A stretch of DNA of 25,527 bases, from NCBI GenBank assembly GCA_036258055.1, contig DATAEK010000050.1:1-25527 (forward strand), given 5' to 3'. Origin of the DNA: DATAEK01 sp036258055 (lineage in GTDB: Bacteria; Acidobacteriota; Vicinamibacteria; Vicinamibacterales; 2-12-FULL-66-21). A program made the position numbers and the translations under genes. Below are positions 11,671 through 19,122 of this stretch, in pieces (positions within the stretch are counted from its first letter, which is position 1; each line of letters opens with the position of its first letter). The notes beneath the pieces were generated by a model. It was not told where the DNA came from and did no database searches. It saw only the letters and a list, made by a program, of their open reading frames with translations.

Positions 11671-13170
11671 ATGAGCACTGCAGTTCGTGAGATGCACGCG
11701 TTCGACGCGGCCGTGAAAGCGGGCCGCGAACCGTTCAAGGTGAAGGATCTGTCGCAGGCCGAGTTCGGCCGCAAGGAGATCCGGCTGGCCGAGCAGGAGA
11801 TGCCGGGCCTGATGGCGCTGCGCGCGCGCTACCAGGGCAAGCACCCGCTCGCGGGCGCGAAGGTCATGGGCAGCCTGCACATGACGATTCAGACCGCCGT
11901 CCTCATCGAGACGCTGGCCGATCTCGGCGCCGACGTGCGCTGGGTGTCGTGCAACATCTTCTCGACGCAGGATCACGCCGCCGCCGCGGTCGTGGTCGGC
12001 CGTCCCGAGACCGGGGGCACTGCCCAGAACCCGCGCGGCATCCCTGTCTTCGCGTGGAAAGGGGAGACGCTCGAAGAGTACTGGTGGTGCACGAGCGAAG
12101 CGCTGATGTGGCCTGACGGCAGCGGTCCGACCCAGATCGTCGACGACGGCGGGGATGCGACGCTGCTGGTGCACAAGGGCGTGGAGTTCGAGAAGACCGG
12201 CGCCGTGCCGGCGTTCAAGCCCGAATCCGAGCCCGAGGAATGGGGAGTCATCCTCGATCTGCTTCGCAGCGAGCTGAAAGAGAACTCGAAGCGATGGACC
12301 AAGGTCGCCGCGGATCTGCGCGGCGTGAGCGAGGAGACGACGACCGGCGTGCACCGTCTGTATCAGATGATGGAAGCAGGCACGCTGCTCTTCCCGGCAA
12401 TCAACGTCAACGACTCGGTGACCAAGAGCAAGTTCGACAACGTCTACGGCTGCCGGCACTCGGTGATCGACGGGCTGAACCGCGCGACTGACGTCATGCT
12501 CGGCGGCAAGATGGCCGTGGTGCTCGGCTTCGGCGAGGTCGGCAAGGGCTGTGCGCAAGCGCTGCGCGGTCAGGGCGCGCGTGTGATCGTCACCGAGGTC
12601 GACCCGATCTGCGCGCTCCAGGCGGCGATGGAAGGCTACGAGGTCAACACCCTCGAGAACGTCGTCGATCGCGCCGACATCTTCATCACCGCGACGGGCA
12701 ACCTGAATCTCATCACTGCCGATCACATGGCGCGAATGAAGGACAAGGCCATCGTCGGCAACATCGGCCACTTCGACAATGAAATCGACATGGCCGGGCT
12801 GAAGAAGGTGAAAGGGATTCAGCGGATCAACATCAAGCCGCAGTATGACGAGTGGCGGTTTGCCGATGGTCACAGCGTGATGGTTCTGGCCGAAGGGCGG
12901 CTGATGAACCTTGGCTGCGCGACCGGTCATCCGAGCTTCGTGATGTCCGCGTCGTTCTCGAACCAGGTGATCGCGCAGCTCGAGCTGCACCAGCACAACG
13001 ACAAGTACGAAAAGAAGGTCTACATCCTGCCGAAGCACCTCGACGAAGAGGTCGCGCGGCTGCACCTCGGGCATCTCGGGGTGAAGCTGACGGCGCTGAC
13101 GCCGGAACAGGCGCAGTACATCGGCGTGCCGGTCGAGGGTCCGTACAAGGCGGAACACTATCGGTACTGA
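11671..13170 (+). CDS. ahcY: adenosylhomocysteinase (SAH hydrolase)
   Basis: This 499-residue enzyme splits S-adenosylhomocysteine to adenosine and homocysteine, removing the product inhibitor of methyltransferases. Diagnostic features are GSLHMTIQTAVLIETL near the N-terminus, VSCNIFSTQDHAAAA, the NAD+-binding loop GFGEVG at 286-291 with VTEVDP following, VGNIGHFDNEIDM, NLGCATGHPSFVMSASFSNQV, and the C-terminal KAEHYRY tail that reaches into the partner subunit's NAD site. It is the long bacterial type: a roughly 40-residue insertion (after WKGETLEEYWWCTSEAL, around D-G-G-D-A-T and E-W-G-V-I-L-D-L-L) is present, as in mycobacterial SahH. It is preceded by the repeat array and an ArsR-methyltransferase regulator, and followed by a hairpin terminator. 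Confidence 0.98.
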   Translation: MSTAVREMHAFDAAVKAGREPFKVKDLSQAEFGRKEIRLAEQEMPGLMALRARYQGKHPLAGAKVMGSLHMTIQTAVLIETLADLGADVRWVSCNIFSTQDHAAAAVVVGRPETGGTAQNPRGIPVFAWKGETLEEYWWCTSEALMWPDGSGPTQIVDDGGDATLLVHKGVEFEKTGAVPAFKPESEPEEWGVILDLLRSELKENSKRWTKVAADLRGVSEETTTGVHRLYQMMEAGTLLFPAINVNDSVTKSKFDNVYGCRHSVIDGLNRATDVMLGGKMAVVLGFGEVGKGCAQALRGQGARVIVTEVDPICALQAAMEGYEVNTLENVVDRADIFITATGNLNLITADHMARMKDKAIVGNIGHFDNEIDMAGLKKVKGIQRINIKPQYDEWRFADGHSVMVLAEGRLMNLGCATGHPSFVMSASFSNQVIAQLELHQHNDKYEKKVYILPKHLDEEVARLHLGHLGVKLTALTPEQAQYIGVPVEGPYKAEHYRY

Positions 13171-13264
13171 GAGTCCGAAAAAAATCCAGACCGGCACGCT
13201 TCGTGGGCGAGCCACCCGAGGGGAACTGACACTTGGTCGGCGGGGGTCAGCCGGGTAGAGTGGC

Positions 13265-13291
13265 CGACTGGGTGCGAGTTGCACCCAGTCG
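13265..13291. terminator. bidirectional hairpin between ahcY and a convergent small gene
   Basis: A perfect 11-bp stem, CGACTGGGTGC (13265-13275) with GCACCCAGTCG (13281-13291), closes a five-base loop GAGTT. It lies between the ends of ahcY and the convergent small gene. There is no long T-run on either side, so it is a hairpin-type terminator or end-stabilising structure rather than a canonical one. Confidence 0.6.
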
Positions 13292-13336
13292 AATGGTCCG
13301 TGCTGTTACTGCTTGTCGTAGACAGATCGCGCCGAT

Positions 13337-13777
13337 CTATTTCAAGAGCAGTTCGCGCGCGTACTTGGTGCCGACGACCTCGCGGTACTTGCTGCGGTCC
13401 TGATAGCCCTGCATCTGAGCCTGGTCATTGCCGTCCGTCTGCTGGGTGAGTGCATCGGCATTCTCGGCGTTGGTTTCGATGCTCGCGAGGCTGGTGTATT
13501 CCCGCAGGATCAGCAGGTTCCACGCGCCGCCGTCGTCCATCGTTCGCAGAATCTTGTACGACTTCTGGAATCCGGCCTTGATCTGCGCCTCCTCGCCTTT
13601 CTTGAACTGACCAGCCAGATACTGCATGTAGCTCTGGTCCATGCCGGACGCCATCTTGATCATCGTGACCGTCCAGACCGTTCCTGGACTGAAGAACTTG
13701 TGGGCTTGCCCGATGACGGGCAGCGCACCCAACGCGATCAGTATTCCGATCAACACGACTGTTCTCACAGTTTTCAT
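13337..13777 (-). CDS. small exported protein of unknown function
   Basis: This is a 146-residue protein with a clear signal peptide (MKTVRTVVLIGILIALGALPVIGQA, cleavage near residue 25). The mature part is alpha-helical in character and polar, with WTVTMIKMASGMDQSYMQYLAGQFKKGEE, then KILRTMDDGGAWNLLILREYTSLASIE and a C-terminal YREVVGTKYARELLLK. The layout (a W-T-V-x-x-[IV]-K start, then N-L-L-x-L-R-E-Y) suggests a small secreted or periplasmic protein with an alpha/beta barrel-like dimer fold, but this is a guess. I do not recognise a named family. The ATG at 13777 is chosen because it begins the signal peptide; upstream residues are basic and improbable. No clear Shine-Dalgarno sequence is seen. 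Confidence 0.7.
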   Translation of the reverse strand: MKTVRTVVLIGILIALGALPVIGQAHKFFSPGTVWTVTMIKMASGMDQSYMQYLAGQFKKGEEAQIKAGFQKSYKILRTMDDGGAWNLLILREYTSLASIETNAENADALTQQTDGNDQAQMQGYQDRSKYREVVGTKYARELLLK

Positions 13778-14078
13778 CGTCGGTCGCTTTCTTGGTGAAG
13801 ACGCGGTAACGGCTACCGAGGGGCGGAGGCTTCCGCTGCACCCCGGGGTTCTACGCAGCGCAATGCAATGAATGTTGGGGAACCGTGGATGTCGCCGCAC
13901 GCCGCCTCACAGGCAGCCGAACGGGGGTCCACAGCAGCAGGAGATGGTGACAGACCGCCCCTGTGGCGTCTGTTCAATAGCGCACACCTGACGCGCTGAG
14001 TTCTCAAGGTCCAGCGGTTGCTGCAGTCTCGACAATCTTGCGAACTTGCCGACTCGCCTGTCGTCAAATCAGGTGGCC
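13778..14078. other. divergent intergenic region
   Basis: This 301-bp region separates the small exported protein and ADOP permease 2, which are divergent, so both promoters should lie here. I see no convincing TTGACA/TATAAT pair. The only visible structure is a hairpin at about 13951-13972 (CAGACcGCC pairing with GGCGTCTG, one bulged C). No short gene with a recognisable product is seen. Confidence 0.4.
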
Positions 14079-16586
14079 ATGAAGACCGACAAGGCTAGGG
14101 TCTGGGGATGGGGGTCGCTCGAGCGATTGTGGCAGGACCTCCGCTACGGCTGCCGCATGCTCGCAGCCAACCCGGGCTTTACGCTCGTGGCGGTCAGCTC
14201 GCTGGCGATGGGCATCGGCGCGAACTGCGCCGCGTTCAGCTGGGCAGACGCGCTGCTGCTTCGGCCGCTGACCGTGGCCCGACCCGGCGAGGTCGTGACG
14301 GTCGGCTCGAGGATGTCCGTCGAGGGATTCAGTCGTCTCGGCGCCTCGTACCGCGAATATCTCGACGTCCGCGATCGCAGTAGCAGTTTCAGCGGCTTAG
14401 TGGCCTTTACCGGCGTCACCTCGGGACTGGCCGCCACACCGGATGCGCTGCCCAAACTGACACTCGGCCTGCTGGTCAGCGGCAACTTCTTCAGCGTCAT
14501 GGGGGTCGAGCCGGAGCTGGGCCGCACGTTCCGACCGGAGGAGGACCGGGTCCCCGGCCGGGACGCCGTCGTGATTGTCAGCCACAGTCTGTGGGAACAC
14601 CAATTCGGATCCGACCCTTCCATCCTCGGCCGACGCGTGCAGCTCAGTGGGATTGAGTTCACGATCGTCGGCGTCGCGCCCGAGCGATTCACCGGGATGA
14701 ACCAATTCGTCCGATCGGACTTCTACGCACCGCTGATGATGTGGCCGCGCCTGCTGGGTGATCCGAAGGAACGTCCACTGGAGGACCGCAACTTCCGCAA
14801 TATCACAATCAAGGGACGCCTCCAATCGGGCGTGAGCCTGGCGCGCGCACAAACGGAACTGTCAGTCATCGCGAAAGATCTGGAGCGAGCCTATCCGGAC
14901 ACCAACCGCGATCGAGCTCTGGTCGTTCGTACGGAGCTACAGACGAGAATCGCCCAGTCGCCGCCTGACTCGATGCTGATCGGCATGCTGACAACGCTCG
15001 CGTTCGCGGTGCTGTTCGTCGCCTGCGCCAATGTCGCGGGGTTGCTGACCAGCAGGGCGCCGACGCGCGCGCGCGAGATGGCGATGCGCCTCGCCATCGG
15101 TGCCGGGCGAGCCCGGTTGATCCGGCAATTGATGACGGAGAGTCTCCTGATCGCCCTCGCCGGCGGCGTGCTCGGTCTGGCGGTCGGCTACGGTGGCATC
15201 AAACTGTTTCAACAAGTTCGAATTCCGACCGATCTGCCGGTGGCGCTCACCTTCCAGCTCGATCGCCGCGCCTTGGTGTTCAGTCTCGTCGTCGCCGTGC
15301 TGAGCGCGGTGCTGTTTGGTCTCGCTCCAGCCATCCAAACGTCGCGCGCCGACTTGACGATGGTCATGAAGGGCGGCGAGACGATGGTCGGGCGACGGCG
15401 ACGGTGGGGGCGCAACCTCCTGGTCGGCGGACAAGTCGCGGTCTCGGTGGTGTTGCTGGTGCTCGCTGCGTTCATGTATCGAGGCTTTCAGCAGCAACTG
15501 AGTAGCGGTCCGGGGTACCGGACCGATCATTTGCTGATGATGAGCTTCGACCCAAGCCTCGTGCACTACACCGAAGACGAGACGCGCCGATTCTTCCTGC
15601 AGCTCGCGGAACGGGCGCGGTCCCTGCCTGGCGTGAAATCGGTCGCGCTCGCCTCGTCGGTCCCGATGGCCAACGACGGCATCAACGTGGCGAATGTCAT
15701 CCCAGAGGGTTACCAGCTCCCGGTCGGACAGGAGAATCTGTCGCTGTTCTCTGCACGCGTCGACGAACATTACTTCACCACGATCGGGATTCCCATTGTT
15801 CTCGGTCGTGGATTTCGGGAAGCGGATTCGACCGATGCGCCTCGCGTGGCGGTCGTGAACGAGCAGTTTGCGCAGCACTACTGGCCAAATCAGGATCCCA
15901 TCGGGAAGCGGTTTCAGTTGCGGGAGCGAGCCGCGTCGTCCTGGATCGCGATTGTCGGTGTCGCGAAAACCACCAAATACCTCTGGCTCGGCGAGCCGCC
16001 CACCGAGTTCGTATATCTACCGTACCGGCAGAATTCCCAGTCGGAGATGGTTCTGCTGACCCAATCGGCCGGGGATCCTTCGAGTCTCGTCGCGCCGCTC
16101 CGCAACGTCGTACAAGCTCTCGACCGAACGCAGCCGATCTACAACGTGCGCACGATGGAGGAGTTCTATCAGATGCGTACGATCACCATCTTCAAGGTGA
16201 TCATCGGGACGATCGGCGCCATGGGCATGATGGGCCTGGGTTTGGCCATTGTCGGCCTTTACGGCCTGGTGGCTTATGCGACCAGCAGGCGAACGAAAGA
16301 AATCGGGATTCGGATGGCGATCGGCGCCGGCCGAACCGCGGTCCTGCGGATGGTATTACGACAAGGACTCGTGCTGGCGGTGGCCGGGCTCGCCGCTGGT
16401 CTGCTCGCCGGCGTGGGCGCCGAACGAGGGCTGCAAGCGGCATTTCCCAGCGGCGACAACAGTTTTCATCCGATGGCGCATCTGCTGGTCGCACCGATTG
16501 TGCTGGCCGCCACGTTCATCGCCGCCTATCTTCCAGCTCGCCGCGCAGCGCGGCTCGATCCGATGAAGGCGTTGCGGTACGAGTAG
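14079..16586 (+). CDS. ADOP-type ABC permease (MacB/FtsX duplicated orphan permease) 2
   Basis: This 835-residue membrane protein is of the same family as the permease at 5831-8278 but clearly diverged. The N-terminus has the family motif LWQDLRYGCRMLAANPGFTLVAV then SLAMGIGANCAAF, followed by LLLRPL. The first MacB periplasmic core spans about residues 55-270. A first FtsX set includes VLFVACANVAGLLTSRAPTR and EMAMRLAIGAGR; a second periplasmic core follows; and a second FtsX set includes GLYGLVAYATSRR and EIGIRMAIGAGR, ending with the typical DPMKALRYE. About eight transmembrane segments are visible. No ATPase is adjacent. The ATG at 14079 has AGGTGG only two bases upstream, which is tight; GTG at 14073 is an alternative. 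Its stop is 12 bases before the DUF2461 start. Confidence 0.9.
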   Translation: MKTDKARVWGWGSLERLWQDLRYGCRMLAANPGFTLVAVSSLAMGIGANCAAFSWADALLLRPLTVARPGEVVTVGSRMSVEGFSRLGASYREYLDVRDRSSSFSGLVAFTGVTSGLAATPDALPKLTLGLLVSGNFFSVMGVEPELGRTFRPEEDRVPGRDAVVIVSHSLWEHQFGSDPSILGRRVQLSGIEFTIVGVAPERFTGMNQFVRSDFYAPLMMWPRLLGDPKERPLEDRNFRNITIKGRLQSGVSLARAQTELSVIAKDLERAYPDTNRDRALVVRTELQTRIAQSPPDSMLIGMLTTLAFAVLFVACANVAGLLTSRAPTRAREMAMRLAIGAGRARLIRQLMTESLLIALAGGVLGLAVGYGGIKLFQQVRIPTDLPVALTFQLDRRALVFSLVVAVLSAVLFGLAPAIQTSRADLTMVMKGGETMVGRRRRWGRNLLVGGQVAVSVVLLVLAAFMYRGFQQQLSSGPGYRTDHLLMMSFDPSLVHYTEDETRRFFLQLAERARSLPGVKSVALASSVPMANDGINVANVIPEGYQLPVGQENLSLFSARVDEHYFTTIGIPIVLGRGFREADSTDAPRVAVVNEQFAQHYWPNQDPIGKRFQLRERAASSWIAIVGVAKTTKYLWLGEPPTEFVYLPYRQNSQSEMVLLTQSAGDPSSLVAPLRNVVQALDRTQPIYNVRTMEEFYQMRTITIFKVIIGTIGAMGMMGLGLAIVGLYGLVAYATSRRTKEIGIRMAIGAGRTAVLRMVLRQGLVLAVAGLAAGLLAGVGAERGLQAAFPSGDNSFHPMAHLLVAPIVLAATFIAAYLPARRAARLDPMKALRYE

Positions 16587-16592
16587 TACAGT
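16587..16592 (+). promoter_or_regulatory. TACAGT -10 box, likely leaderless start of DUF2461 gene
   Basis: TACAGT begins one base after the ADOP permease stop codon and is followed by six bases (GATGGG) and the ATG at 16599. The spacing is identical to that at 4192 and 9868. A good -35 is not visible. Co-transcription from the permease gene is also possible. Confidence 0.45.
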
Positions 16593-16598
16593 GATGGG

Positions 16599-17273
16599 AT
16601 GAGTCCTCATTTCTCTCCTGCAACGCTGGCGTTCCTGCGTGCGCTGAAGCGCAACAACACTCGCGAGTGGTTCAAGGCACGGCGTGACGAGTACGACCGG
16701 GTCGTGCGCGAGCCGATGCTGGCGGTGATCGATCAGCTGGCGGTCGACTTCAAGAAGATCGCGCCGGAGCTCGTCGCGTCCCCGAAGGCATCGATGTATC
16801 GCATCTACCGCGATACCCGCTTCAGCCCCGACAAGACGCCGCTCAAGACCCACATCGCCGCGGTGTTCCCATGGCGGGGCATGATGCGGCATCAGGGCGC
16901 GGGCTTGTATTTCGAAATCGCGCCGAAGTGGGTGTGGGTGGGCGGCGGCATGTACGCACCCGAGCCTCAGGACCTGCTCCGCGTCCGCCAGCACATCGCG
17001 TCCACGTGGCCCGAGCTGCAGCGGATCGTCCGTCACCGCGCGTTCAAGGCGAACTTCACCGTGCTCGACGGCCAGCGCCTCACGCGCGTCCCACGCGGGT
17101 TCGCGACCGATCACGAGGCCGCTGAATATCTCAAGCACCGCCAGTTCCTTGCGGGCCGCGAGTTCCCGGCACGCCTGGCGTCATCCGCCGACTTCTATCC
17201 GACGATCCTCGCGACGTTCAAAGCGGCGGTACCGCTGATACGGTTCCTAAATCAAGGTGCCAAAGGTGCCTGA
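16599..17273 (+). CDS. DUF2461 family protein
   Basis: This 224-residue protein matches DUF2461 (TIGR02453-type). Family features in order are FLRALKRNNTREWFKARRDEYDRVVREPM near the N-terminus, the central SMYRIYRDTRFSPDKTPLKTHIAAVF, GLYFEIAPKWVWVGGGMYAPEP, and FTVLDGQRLTRVPRGFATDHEAAEYLKHRQFLAGREF. The function is unknown; the family occurs in many bacteria and some fungi. The gene follows ADOP permease 2 with a 12-bp gap. An oddity is that the last residues (QGAKGA) and the stop are encoded by the first two units of the GGTGCC array, so the native C-terminus may have been altered by the repeat. Confidence 0.9.
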   Translation: MSPHFSPATLAFLRALKRNNTREWFKARRDEYDRVVREPMLAVIDQLAVDFKKIAPELVASPKASMYRIYRDTRFSPDKTPLKTHIAAVFPWRGMMRHQGAGLYFEIAPKWVWVGGGMYAPEPQDLLRVRQHIASTWPELQRIVRHRAFKANFTVLDGQRLTRVPRGFATDHEAAEYLKHRQFLAGREFPARLASSADFYPTILATFKAAVPLIRFLNQGAKGA

Positions 17274-17533
17274 CGTGCCTAGGGTGCCAGGGTGCCTAGG
17301 GTTCGAAGGTGCCAAGGTGCCAAGGGTGCTTGGGTGCGGAATGACAAGGTGCCAAAGGTGCCTGACGTGCCTAAGGTGCTAGGGTGCCCTAGGGTTCGAA
17401 GGTGCCAAGGTGCCAAGGAGTGCTTAGGTGCGGAATGACAAGGTGCCAAAGCACCCTGGCACTTCAGCACCCTGGCACCGTCGCACCTTGGGCACCCTCG
17501 CACCTTAGGCACCCAGGCACCTTTGGCACCGAC
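17254..17533. repeat. GGTGCC array A, inverted, between DUF2461 and phoD-like genes
   Basis: Imperfect 8-9-base units containing GGTGCC run forward from 17254 to about 17448; after that the units are inverted (GGCACC) to 17533. The forward part is itself a direct duplication of about 93 bp (17254-17345 and 17346-17439), both copies ending in GGTGCGGAATGAC. The outer ends are perfect 17-bp inverted repeats, GGTGCCAAAGGTGCCTG (17256-17272 and, reversed, 17514-17530). The left end supplies the DUF2461 stop codon, and the right end touches the phoD-like stop codon. Confidence 0.92.
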
Positions 17534-19122
17534 TACTGACTAGGCAACTCCACGCTATAAATCGTCGCCCCCGCGAGGTCATGCAGGCTCGCGGTCATCG
17601 CGCGAGTGCGGCGATCGATCCGGAGCTCCCCGTAGAATTGCAGCCCGTCGCTCGGCGGCCGGTTGCCTTTGAAGCCGGGCGGCACGCTGTTGAACTTCAC
17701 CTCCGGTCCGAACGTCGCATCGAGCGCGTTTGGCCCGAACGTCCCCGCGTTGAGCGGACCCGCCACGAACTCCCAGAACGGATCGAACTCGGTGAATTTC
17801 GCGCGCGACGGATGGTATTCGTGCGCAGCGGAGTAGTGGACGTCGGCGGTGATCCACACCACGTTGCGAATGCGGCGATCGCGGATGAAGCGGAGAAGGT
17901 CGGCGATCTCCAGCTCACGCCCGAGCGGCGCGCCGTTGTCCGCGTTGGCGAACGCTTCGTAGAACGACGGCAGATCCGGCACCACGAGGCCAATCGGCAG
18001 GTCGCTGGCGATCACCTTCCACGTGGCACGTGAGGCGGCCAGGCGCGCCTTGAACCACTCGAGCTGTCCGGCGCCCATGAGCGCCGCCGCTTCGTTCATC
18101 GAGGGCTGGCGGTTCTCGCTGTTCGCCCCGCGATAGCTTCGCAAATCCAGCGCGAAGACTTCGAGCAGGTCGCCGTACGGAACGGTTCGATACACCCGCT
18201 CCGGGTCGTCGCCCTGAAGCGGAAGCGGGTTGTACTCGAAGAACGCCTGCCGGCCGCGCGCCGCGAGGAGCGCCATGCTCTTGACGTGATACTTGGTCTC
18301 CCGATCGAGACTGCGCGTCGGATACCAGTTGTCGTGCACTTCGTGATCGTCCCAGAGCACGATCTGCGCGACCTCGGCGTTGAAGCGCCGCATGTGCTCG
18401 TCGATCAGGTTGTACTGGTAGCAGCCCCGGAATTCATCGAGGGTTTCCGCTGCCTTGGACTTGGCCGGCGTGACGATGTTCTTCCAGATGCGGCCGTCAT
18501 CGAGCGTGACTTCCGCCTGAACCGGCTGATCCGCGTAGATCGTGTCGCCGCAGTGGACGAAGAGATCCGCAGAGGCGCGCCGCATCGTGTCGTAGAGTCG
18601 CAGTCCGCCCCACTCTTGGTTGATGCCCCAACCCTGACCCACGGTGTCCGCGGACCAGATGAGCGACACGTCGCGCGAAGCCGCTGACGGCGCGGTCACG
18701 AATGTGCCTGGCCCTGGCACGCTCCAGCGCTTGAGATCCATCAGATCCTGGAACAGCACGCGATAGAAGATGCGCTGGCCGGCAGGAAGGTCGGTGAGGA
18801 GGACGCGGGCAGTGAAGTCGGAGGATTCGAGTGCGGCCGGTCCTGCAACCCGCTTCACGTCGCGGAACGACTCGGCCGTCGAGTACTCGACGTACATCCT
18901 CGCGGCGCGATCGCTGCGGCTCCAGATGACGGCACGGTCCGCGCCGGCCATGCCCGACGCGACGCCCTGAGGCAGCGCGGGGCGGTCGGCATCCGATTGA
19001 ATGATGGCGGGTGCTCCGGAGGCAAAGAGCGCGAGTGGACGAGCGCCGAACGCCGCGGCCCCAGCCGCCACGGATTGGCGGAGGAACGTCCGCCGATCCG
19101 TGCGCCATGAGTGGCGGCTCAC
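17533..19122 (-). CDS. phoD: PhoD-like alkaline phosphatase/phosphodiesterase, Tat-exported
   Basis: This 529-residue protein starts with a twin-arginine signal (R10-R11 in DRRTFLRQ, then a hydrophobic AAGAAAFGARPLALFA), so it should be exported folded. Residues about 48-145 form the PhoD N-terminal Ig-like domain (QGVASGMAGADRAVIWSR). The PhoD metallophosphatase domain follows, with LIWSADTVG, CGD at 191-193 (HCGDTIYAD), the WDDHEVHDNW motif at 257-266, DLRSYRG and the late VWITADVHYSAAHEYHP. PhoD enzymes release phosphate from mono- and diesters and use Ca/Fe. The GTG start at 19122 overlaps the upstream peptidase stop (GTGA, four bases), so translation is coupled. The stop codon lies at the edge of GGTGCC array A. 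Confidence 0.92.
   Translation of the reverse strand: MSRHSWRTDRRTFLRQSVAAGAAAFGARPLALFASGAPAIIQSDADRPALPQGVASGMAGADRAVIWSRSDRAARMYVEYSTAESFRDVKRVAGPAALESSDFTARVLLTDLPAGQRIFYRVLFQDLMDLKRWSVPGPGTFVTAPSAASRDVSLIWSADTVGQGWGINQEWGGLRLYDTMRRASADLFVHCGDTIYADQPVQAEVTLDDGRIWKNIVTPAKSKAAETLDEFRGCYQYNLIDEHMRRFNAEVAQIVLWDDHEVHDNWYPTRSLDRETKYHVKSMALLAARGRQAFFEYNPLPLQGDDPERVYRTVPYGDLLEVFALDLRSYRGANSENRQPSMNEAAALMGAGQLEWFKARLAASRATWKVIASDLPIGLVVPDLPSFYEAFANADNGAPLGRELEIADLLRFIRDRRIRNVVWITADVHYSAAHEYHPSRAKFTEFDPFWEFVAGPLNAGTFGPNALDATFGPEVKFNSVPPGFKGNRPPSDGLQFYGELRIDRRTRAMTASLHDLAGATIYSVELPSQ

Noticed and set aside
11653..13284. A 543-codon open frame antisense to ahcY
   Set aside because: It is the mirror of ahcY in a GC-rich gene; the translation is Asp/Val/His/Arg-rich without any domain, while the plus strand is an unmistakable SAH hydrolase.
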